Source of the DNA: Odontesthes bonariensis
Lineage: Eukaryota > Chordata > Actinopteri > Atheriniformes > Atherinopsidae
Direction: 5' to 3'
DNA length: 64,000 bases
NCBI RefSeq assembly: GCF_027942865.1
Contig: NC_134507.1
Location: forward strand, 7,501 to 71,500
Below the pieces are notes generated by a model. The model made no database searches and was not told the DNA's origin. It was given only the letters and a program-made list of their open reading frames with translations. The position numbers were made by a program, and so were the translations under genes. Below are positions 57,301 to 64,000 of this stretch, in pieces (the stretch's first letter is position 1; every line of letters starts with the position of its first letter).

Positions 57301-57746
57301 CGAAGCCCAGCGTGAACGTGACTCCGCCCACCACCAGGACCAGCCAGACCGGGTCGAAGCCGTGCAGCCGGGTCACCTGGGTCAGGTCCAGCAGGACTCC
57401 CTGCGGAGCACAACAGAAAGCTTCAGAGGATGCGTCGCGGTGCCGCAGAAAGGCATCGTGGGTAACGTGGTTCCCTCACCTTCTCGCTCCACGCCCAGAA
57501 CCCGGCCGCGATGAAGGCGGCGCCGGCCAGCTGCAACACAACACAAGCGTCAGAGCGGCCGCACAGGAAGTGACGTCACTTCCTGTCAGGCAGAGAAAAC
57601 AGGAAACAGAGCTTCCTGTTCACAGTGTCCCACAATGCACTGCTGCAGCTGGTCATGTGACTCACCCAGAAGACGATGTTGTAGCTGAACATCAGATACT
57701 TGTAGCAGCAGCTGACCTCAGCGTTATCATAGCGGTAGTAGTACAT
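39315..57746 (-). CDS. tspan14: tetraspanin-14 (8 coding exons, complete)
   Basis: Exons in gene order: 57746-57666, 57530-57480, 57400-57254, 56590-56420, 56343-56218, 42295-42245, 39634-39521, 39380-39315. All introns are phase 0 and GT-AG. The sum is 807 nt, or 268 aa plus stop (human TSPAN14 is 270). The start is [17 protein letters not shown]. Four membrane segments lie near residues 18-40, 60-83, 93-117 and 230-253. The large extracellular loop has eight cysteines (153, 154, 170, 180, 186, 187, 200, 221) including the CCG motif, which defines the TspanC8 group. NGT at 171-173 is an N-glycosylation site. Known role: TspanC8 proteins bind ADAM10 and control its exit from the ER and its substrate choice. 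Matches such as [22 protein letters not shown] and [10 protein letters not shown] favour TSPAN14 over TSPAN5 and TSPAN17. Intron 5 is 13.9 kb, almost all minisatellite. Confidence 0.93.
39740..39925 (+). mobile_element. LINE reverse-transcriptase fragment in tspan14 intron 6
   Basis: A decayed version of the motif order [10 protein letters not shown]...[10 protein letters not shown] is readable (GGTGTCCCACAGGGTTCAGT; GCAGATGACACTCAGCTGTA), with a small deletion between the motifs. It is an L2/CR1-like RT, different from the intact L2. Its right side is replaced by the 19-20-bp array, and a LINE-like 3' end follows at 41849. Confidence 0.75.
39925..41850. repeat. 19-20-bp minisatellite (GAGGTCATGTGATCAGAGCCT), about 100 copies
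   Basis: Each unit carries GGTCATGTGATCAG. The linkers are AGCCT, GGCCT, GGCCCT, AGTCT or GGGCTGAC. The last linker creates a TGACGTCATG variant in about ten units. The array lies between two parts of one LINE fragment in tspan14 intron 6. Frames on both strands are by-products. Confidence 0.95.
41851..41970 (+). repeat. LINE-like 3' end after the array
   Basis: TTCTCTTTAAAAAGCAGCTA and a GTGAAGCTCTTTGCC...CAAATAAAACTT tail resemble the 3' end of a fish LINE. It is probably the continuation of the fragment at 39740-39925. Confidence 0.6.
42122..42202. repeat. 11-bp repeat (AGTGACATCAC)n
   Basis: About seven copies of CACAGTGACAT, about 45 bp beyond the tspan14 exon 6 donor. Confidence 0.9.
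42402..56215. repeat. 13.8-kb minisatellite filling tspan14 intron 5
   Basis: About 700 units of roughly 19 bp, GGGGTAATAGATGAACTGA. Variants are AACAG/AATAG, G-runs of 3 to 13 or more, and occasional TTAACTGA, AAATAGATG or GAACTCAGG forms. Units form higher-order patterns: a block near 47161 recurs at 47982, offset 821 bp, and a ~113-bp block is tandem near 43560-43800. The array runs directly into the exon 5 donor (56217). Assembly length may be inexact. Confidence 0.97.
57150..57245. repeat. 16-18-bp repeat (TCTATACATATCTATGAT)n at the tspan14 exon 3 donor
   Basis: About three to four copies of CATATCTATGATTCTATA, ending at the donor of exon 3 (57253). Similar words (ATAGATGTGTATAGAATGG) occur at 56655. 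Confidence 0.85.
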
Positions 57747-58772
57747 CTGGGGGGGGGCAAAAGGGGCAGAAGGTTATATACTGTACATCAGGGGGGGCAG
57801 AAGGTTATATACTGCACATCAGGGGGGGGGCAGAAGATTATATACTGTCCATCAGGGGGGGCAGGAGGGGGGCAGAAGGTTATCTACTCTCCATCAGAGG
57901 GGGCAGAAGGGGGGCAGAAGGTTATATACTGCACATCGGGGGGGGGGGGCAGAAGATTATATACTGTCCATCAGGGGGGGCAGGAGGGGGGCAGAAGGTT
58001 ATCTACTCTCCATCAGAGGGGGCAGAAGGGGGGCAGAAGGTTATATACTGCACATCAGGGGGGGGGGGCAGAAGATTATATACTGTCCATCAGGGGGGGC
58101 AGGAGGGGGGCAGAAGGGGGGCAGGAGGTTATCTACTCTCCATCAGAGGGGGCAGAAGGGGGGCAGAAGGTTATATACTGCACATCAGGGGGGGCAGAAA
58201 GTTATATACTGCACATCAGGGGGGGCAGAAGGTTATTTACTGTCCATCAGGGGGGACAAAAGGTTATATACTATACATCGGGGGGGCAGAAGGGGGGCAG
58301 AAGGTTATATACTGTCCATCAGGGGGGTCAGAAGGTTATCTACTGTCCATCAGGGGGGGCAAAAGGTTATATACTGTACATCGGGGGGGCAGAAGGTTAT
58401 ATACTGTACATCAGGGGGGGCAGAAGGTTATCTACTGCACATCAGGGGGGGCAGAAGGTTATATACTGTCCATCTGGGGGGCAGAAGGTTATTTACTGTC
58501 CATCAGGAGGAGCAAAAGGTTCTATACTGTACATCAGGGGGGCAGAAGGTTATATACTGTAAGTCTGGGGGGGGCAGAAGGTTATCTACTGCACATCAGG
58601 GGGGGCAGAAGGTTATATACTGCACATCTGGGGGGGTAGAAGGTTATCTACTGTACATCTGGGGGGGGCAGAAGGTTATATACTGCACATCAGGGGGGCA
58701 GAGGGTTATATACTGTACATCCGGGAGGGGGGTAAAAGGGGCAAAAGGTTATCTATTGCACATCAGGGGGGG
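57747..58772. repeat. ~32-38-bp G-rich minisatellite at the tspan14 start-codon exon
   Basis: Plus-strand units read GGGGGGGCAGAAGGTTATAT, then ACTGTACATCA, with some double GGGGGGCAG blocks. About 30 units. The array begins at the acceptor of the coding exon, which itself ends in a C-run followed by CAG and ATGTAC. Dense G-runs on the plus strand are on the template strand of tspan14. Confidence 0.95.
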
Positions 58773-58784
58773 CAGGGTTCTTAT

Positions 58785-61700
58785 TATTTTAATCTAACCT
58801 AACCCTTTGGTTCCTACTTTAACCCTTCAGTTCCTACTCTGACCCTTTGGTTCCAACTCTAACCCTTTGGTTCCTATTTAACTCTTTGGTTCCTACTTTA
58901 ACCCTGCGGTTCCTACTCTAACCCTGCGGTTCCTACTCTAACCCTGCGGTTCCTACTCTAACCCTGCGGTTCCTACTTTAACCCTTTGGTTCCTATTTAA
59001 CTCTTTGGTTCCTACTTTAACCCTGCGGTTCCTACTCTAACCCTGCGGTTCCTACTCTAACCCTGCGGTTCCTACTCTAACCCTGCGGTTCCTACTCTAA
59101 CCCTGCGGTTCCTACTCTAACCCTGCGGTTCCTACTTTAACCCTTTGGTTCCTATTTAACTCTTTGGTTCCTACTTTAACCCTGCGGTTCCTACTTTAAC
59201 CCTGCGGTTCCTACTTTAACCCTTTGGTTCCTACTTTAACCCTGCGGTTCCTACTTTAACCCTTTGGTTCCTACTCTAATCCTTTGGTTCCTACTCTAAT
59301 CCTTTGGTTCCTACTCTAATCCTTTGAATCCTAGTCTAACCCTGCGGTTCCTACTCTAACCCTGCGGTTCCTACTTTAAACCTGCGGTTCCTACTCTAAC
59401 CCTTTGGTTCCTACTTTAACCCTGCGGTTCCTACTCTAACCCTTTGGTTCCTACTTTAACCCTGCGGTTCCTACTTTAACCCTGCGGTTCCTACTTTAAC
59501 CCTTTGGTTCCTACTCTAATCCTTTGAATCCTAGTCTAACCCTGCGGTTCCTACTTTAACCCTGCGGTTCCTACTTTAACCCTGCGGTTCCTACTTTAAC
59601 CCTTTGGTTCCTACTTTAACCCTTTGGTTCCTACTTTAACCCTTTGGTTCCTACTCTAATCCTTTGGTTCCTACTCTAATCCTTTGGTTCCTACTCTAAT
59701 CCTTTGGTTCCTACTCTAATCCTTTGAATCCTAGTCTAACCCTGCGGTTCCTACTCTAACCCTGCGGTTCCTACTTTAAACCTGCGGTTCCTACTCTAAC
59801 CCTTTGGTTCCTACTCCAACCCTTTGGTTCCTACTTTAACCCTGCGGTTCCTACTCTAACCCTGCGGTTCCTACTTTAACCCTTTGGTTCCTACTTTAAC
59901 CCTTTGGTTCCTACTTTAACCCTTTGGTTCCTTGTTTAACCCTTTGGTTCCTACTCTAACCCTGCGGTTCCTACTTTAACCCTGCAGTTCCTACTTTAAC
60001 CCTGCGGTTCCTGCTCTAACCCTGCGGTTCCTACTTTAACCCCACTCTAACCTTTTGGTCCCTACTTTAACCCCACTCTAACCCTTTGGTTCCAACTTTA
60101 ACCCTTTGGTTCCTACTTTAACCCTATGGTTCCTACTTTAACCCTGCGGTTCCTACTTTAAACCTGCGGTTCCTACTCTAACCCTTTGGTTCCTACTCCA
60201 ACCCTGCGGTTCCTACTTTAACCCTGCGGTTCCTACTCTAACCCTGCGGTTCCTACTCTAACCCTTTGGTTCCTACTTTAAACCTGCGGTTCCTACTCTA
60301 ACCCTGCGGTTCCTACTTTAACCCTGCGGTTCCTACTTTAACCCTTTGGTTCCTACTTTAACCCTGCGGTTCCTACTTTAACCCTTTGGTTCCTACTTTA
60401 ACCCTTTGGTTCCTACTTTAAACCTGCGGTTCCTACTCTAACCCTTTGGTTCCTACTTTAAACCTGCGGTTCCTACTCTAACCCTTTGGTTCCTACTCTA
60501 ACCCTGCGGTTCCTACTTTAACCCCACTCTAACCCTTTGGTTCCAACTCTAACCCATAGGTTCCTACTTTAACCCTTTGGTTCCTACTTTAACCCTTTGG
60601 TCCCTACTTTAACCCCACTTTAACCCTTTGGTTCCTACTTTAACCCCACTCTAACCCTTTGGTCCCTACTTTAACCCCACTTTAACCCTCCTTTAACCCT
60701 ACTCTAACCCTTTGGTCCCTACTTTAACCACACTTTAACCCTCCTTTAACCCTACTCTAACCCTGCGGTTCCTACTTTAACCCTGCGGTTCCTACTCTAA
60801 CCCTGCGGTTCCTACTCTAACCCTTAGGTTCCTACTTTAACCCTACTTTAGCCCTCAGGTTCCTACTTTAACCCCACTCTAACCTTCAGGTTCCTACTTT
60901 AACCCCACTTTAACCCTTCGGCTCCTACTTTAACCCTACTCTAACCCTTTGGTTCCTACTTTAACCCCACTCTAACCCTTTGGTTCCTACTTTAACCCCA
61001 CTCTAACCCTTTGGTCCCTACTTTAACCTCACTTTAACCCTTTGGTTCCTACTTTAACCCCACTCTAACCCTTTGGTTCCTACTTTAACCCCACTCTAAC
61101 CCTTTGGTTCCTACTTTAACCCCACTCTAACCCTTTGGTCCCTACTTTAACCCCACTCTAACCCTTTGGTCCCTACTTTAACCCCACTCTAACCCTTTGG
61201 TCCCTACTTTAACCTCACTCTAACCCTTTGGTTCCTACTTTAACCCCACTCTAACCCTTTGGTTCCTACTTTAACCCCACTCTAACCCTTTGGTCCCTAC
61301 TTTAACCTCACTTTAACCCTTTGGTTCCTACTTTAACCCCACTCTAACCCTTTGGTTCCTACTTTAACCCTTTGGTTCCTACTTTAACCCTGCGGTTCCT
61401 ACTCTAACCCTGCGGTTCCTACTTTAAACCTGCGGTTCCTACTCTAACCCTTTGGTTCCTACTCCAACCTTGCGGTTCCTACTCTAACCCTTTGGTTCCT
61501 ACTTTAAACCTGTGGTTCCTTTTTTAACCCTTTGGTTCCTACTCTAACCCTGCGGTTCCTACTTTAACCCTGCAGTTCCTACTTTAACCCTGCGGTTCCT
61601 GCTCTAACCCTGCGGTTCCTACTTTAACCCCACTCTAACCCTTTGGTTCCGACTTTAACCCTTTGGTTCCTACTTTAACCCTGCGATTCCTACTTTAACC

Positions 61701-62280
61701 CCACTCTAACGCTTTGGTTCCTACTTTAACCCCACTCTAACTCTTTGGTTCCTACTTTAACCCTATGGTTCCTACTTTAACCCTGCGGTTCCTACTTTAA
61801 CCCATAGGTTCCTACTTTAACCCTTTGGTTCCTACTTTAACCCTTTGGTCCCTACTTTAACCCTACTCTAACCCTTTGGTTCCTACTTTAACCTCACTCT
61901 AACCCTTTGGTTCCTACTTTAACCCCACTCTAACCCTTTGGTCCCCACTTTAACCCCACTTTAACCCTTTGGTCCCTACTTTAACCCTACTCTAACCCTT
62001 TGGTTCCTACTTTAACCTCACTCTAACCCTGCAGTTCCTACTTTAACCCTGCGGTTCCTACTTTAACCCTGCGGTTCCTACTCTAACCCTTTGGTTCCTA
62101 CTCTGACCCTGCGGTTCCTACTTTAACCCTATTCTAACCCTTTCATTCCTACTTTAACCCTTAGGTTCCTACTTTAACCCCACTTTAACCCTTCGGCTCC
62201 TACTTTAACCCTACTCTAACCCTCTGGTTCCTACTCTAACCCTTAGATTCCTACTTTAACCTGTAGGTTCCTACTTTAAC
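58785..62280. repeat. ~20-bp telomere-like minisatellite (TAACCCTTTGGTTCCTACTT)n
   Basis: 3.5 kb, about 175 units. The two main forms are CCCTTTGGTTCC and CCCTGCGGTTCC. Longer forms add CCCCACTCTAA. Each contains TAACCC. It lies in the first intron of tspan14. Confidence 0.97.
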
Positions 62281-62685
62281 CAAATTTGGTCGCCTGAGGC
62301 TGTTTAAGTGTGTTTAAATGTGCCCTATAAATAAACTATGACTATGAGGGGTCCAGAGACCTGCAGATATCTTGTGATCGATCCACTGATCATGATCAGA
62401 TCATCAGTTATCGATCACCTGATCACTTACCCGCTGAAGCTGATCGATAGTTTCATAAAGTGGTGACTATATCCCCTTATTTTGGTTAAATTACCGAATG
62501 ACCGGACGAGGTGAGGGCCGTTAGCGGCTGTTGGTGGGGACTTTCCGCTATGGATGAGCGGAGTTTGGGGGCGAACAGGAAGTGTGTGGAGCTAACAGTA
62601 AAGCTAACAGTGAAGCTAACAGTGAAAGAACAACAACAACATGTGGAATATAACGGGACATTTGATCACTAGCAGTAAGACTCAC
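62281..62685. other. unique part of the first tspan14 intron
   Basis: No repeat or gene is seen. It has several ATCGATC/GATCA words (62370-62440) and a short AGCTAACAGT repeat at 62590-62625. Confidence 0.5.
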
Positions 62686-62810
62686 CTCAGATCAGTGATA
62701 TCGATCGGTTCCTGTCGCTCTGTGATCAATAACACACCGCTGAAACCCGAAACTCTTCTTCAGTTGTTTACCACAGGAGCGGCTCTTCTTCTTCCTCCTT
62801 ATTGGGCGGA
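62686..62810 (-). other. tspan14: probable non-coding first exon and promoter of tspan14
   Basis: The start-codon exon opens directly at an AG, so a 5' UTR exon must lie upstream. At 62686/62685 the gene strand has CTGATCTGAG followed by GTGAGTCTT, a strong donor. It is preceded by GC-richer sequence with a CCAAT box (62805-62801). The start of transcription is uncertain. Confidence 0.4.
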
Positions 62811-63190
62811 AACACAGTGAGGTCACAGCGCGCCCCGGTGGTCAGACGGGGTAAGGCGCTCTGACCCAACTCTAAACAGAGAAAGTTGGCCTTTTCCTCT
62901 CTCAGGGTGTTGCGCCTTCATATTTAAACCCATACTGAATTAAAATCTTTTGTTTAATCCCATTTGCCCCATTCTCAGCCCTTTAATGTCCTCAGTGGGT
63001 TTCATGAGAGCAACTGGAAGAAATCTCTTAATTCTCACTGTTCCATCGTCACTGTGAGAAGCCTTTGGTTTCAACTCCATATGTTTCTACTTTATTTCTG
63101 TCTTTTCCTCAGCTGGTACCTGAGCAAACCCTGGGGATCTGACAGGCCTAACCGGCTGTTTCACCTTATCATTACTAACTAATCAGAATA
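62811..63190. other. upstream flank, no gene seen
   Basis: Low-copy sequence with no recognised exon. The frame at 62964-63182 has no family resemblance. Confidence 0.4.
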
Positions 63191-63196
63191 ATAAAT

Positions 63197-64000
63197 CAGA
63201 ACCAGAACCAGAACCAGGTCCAGATGCATGAGAGCATGTCAGCTGTGTGTGATCTGTTACCGTAACATCTCGCCTCCAGCATCCTATAACCATCTCCATA
63301 GCAACCAGAACCAGAACCAGAACCAGGTCCAGATGAATGAGAGCATGTCAGCTGTGTGTGATCTGTTACCGTAACATCTCGCCTCCAGCATCCTATAACC
63401 ATCTCCATAGCAATAGAACCAGGTCCAGATGAATGAGAGCATGTCAGCTGTGTGTGATCTGTTACTGTAACATCGCGCCTCCAGCATCCTATAAGCATCT
63501 CCATAGCAACCAGAACCAGAACCAGGTCCAGATGGATGAGAGCATGTCAGCTGTTTGTGATCTGTTACCGTAACATCTCGCCTCCAGCATCCTATAAGCA
63601 TCTCCATAGCAATAGAACCAGGTCCAGATGGATGAGAGCATGTCAGCTGTTTGTGATCTGTTACCGTAACATTGCGCCTCCAGCATCCTATAAGCATCTC
63701 CATAGCAATAGAACCAGGTCCAGATGGATGAGAGCATGTCAGCTGTTTGTGATCTGTTACCGTAACATCTCGCCTCCAGCATCCTATAAGCATCTCCATA
63801 GCAACCAGAACCAGAACCAGGTCCAGATGGATGAGAGCATGTCAGCTGTGTGTGATCTGTTACCGTAACATCTCGCCTCCAGCATCCTATAAGCATCTCC
63901 ATAGCAACCAGAACCAGAACCAGGTCCAGATGGATGAGAGCATGTCAGCTGTGTGTGATCTGTTACCGTAACATCGCGCCTCCAGCATCCTATAAGCATC
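63197..64000. repeat. 96-109-bp tandem repeat, about 8 copies, continues past the window
   Basis: The units share GGTCCAGATGGATGAGAGCA, TGTTACCGTAACATC and GCCTCCAGCATCCTATAAGC. Start spacing is 109, 96, 103, 96, 96, 103 and 103 bp, differing by whole CAGAAC hexamers. GTTACCGTAAC is a palindrome in each unit. Frames open on both strands are repeat artefacts. Confidence 0.95.

Noticed and set aside
57204..58562. 452-codon plus-strand frame
   Set aside because: It runs antisense through tspan14 exons 3, 2 and 1 and then the G-rich array. Composition follows the repeat; no domain.

Overview
The window is nuclear DNA of a ray-finned fish. The evidence is vertebrate-type genes with GT-AG introns, L2-type LINEs, hAT elements and short solo LTRs typical of teleosts, and a very high load of minisatellites. 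I cannot name the species. The left end (about 1-2000) consists of degenerate CCCTAA-type repeats in the orientation expected of a left chromosome arm, so a subtelomeric position is likely (inference).

Layout. 1-2560: telomere-like and GC-rich minisatellites, two short stem-loop elements and an L2-derived tandem repeat. 2565-3370: an L2 3' tail split by a solo LTR (2636-3298). 3600-5160 (+): a compact three-exon Ly6/uPAR-type secreted protein gene. 5160-7350: mostly unassigned, with a (TA)n tract and a 195-bp solo LTR. 7360-12121 (+): an apparently full-length L2-type LINE with both ORFs open, flanked by an 8-bp target-site duplication. About 12950-37206 (-): a complete eml4 gene (24 coding exons, 992 codons before the stop). 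38490-38816 (-): a possible unassigned terminal exon. 39315-57746 (-): a complete tspan14 coding region (8 coding exons, 268 aa), with a probable non-coding first exon near 62686-62800. 63190-64000: a 96-109-bp satellite running off the window.

Both large genes are read on the minus strand, with tspan14 upstream of eml4. I assembled the exons by hand: every junction keeps phase, and the predicted lengths (992 and 268 aa) are close to those known for the families. EML4 is a microtubule-binding WD-repeat protein. TSPAN14 is a C8 tetraspanin that escorts the protease ADAM10. Nothing suggests that the two act in one pathway.

The most unusual property is the structure of the introns. About a dozen different minisatellites fill them, and many start within 0-50 bp of a splice site, sometimes copying part of the junction. 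Two stand out. A 13.8-kb 19-bp array in tspan14 intron 5 grows out of the exon 5 donor and reads, on the sense strand, as hundreds of pyrimidine-tract-plus-CAG acceptor look-alikes. A 1-kb array next to the tspan14 start-codon exon repeats an acceptor-like tract and an ATG followed almost at once by a stop. Telomere-like TTAGGG/CCCTAA words recur in at least seven separate arrays. Transposable elements are nested: a solo LTR in an L2 tail, a hAT in an L2 copy, and a hAT-type MITE in a minisatellite.
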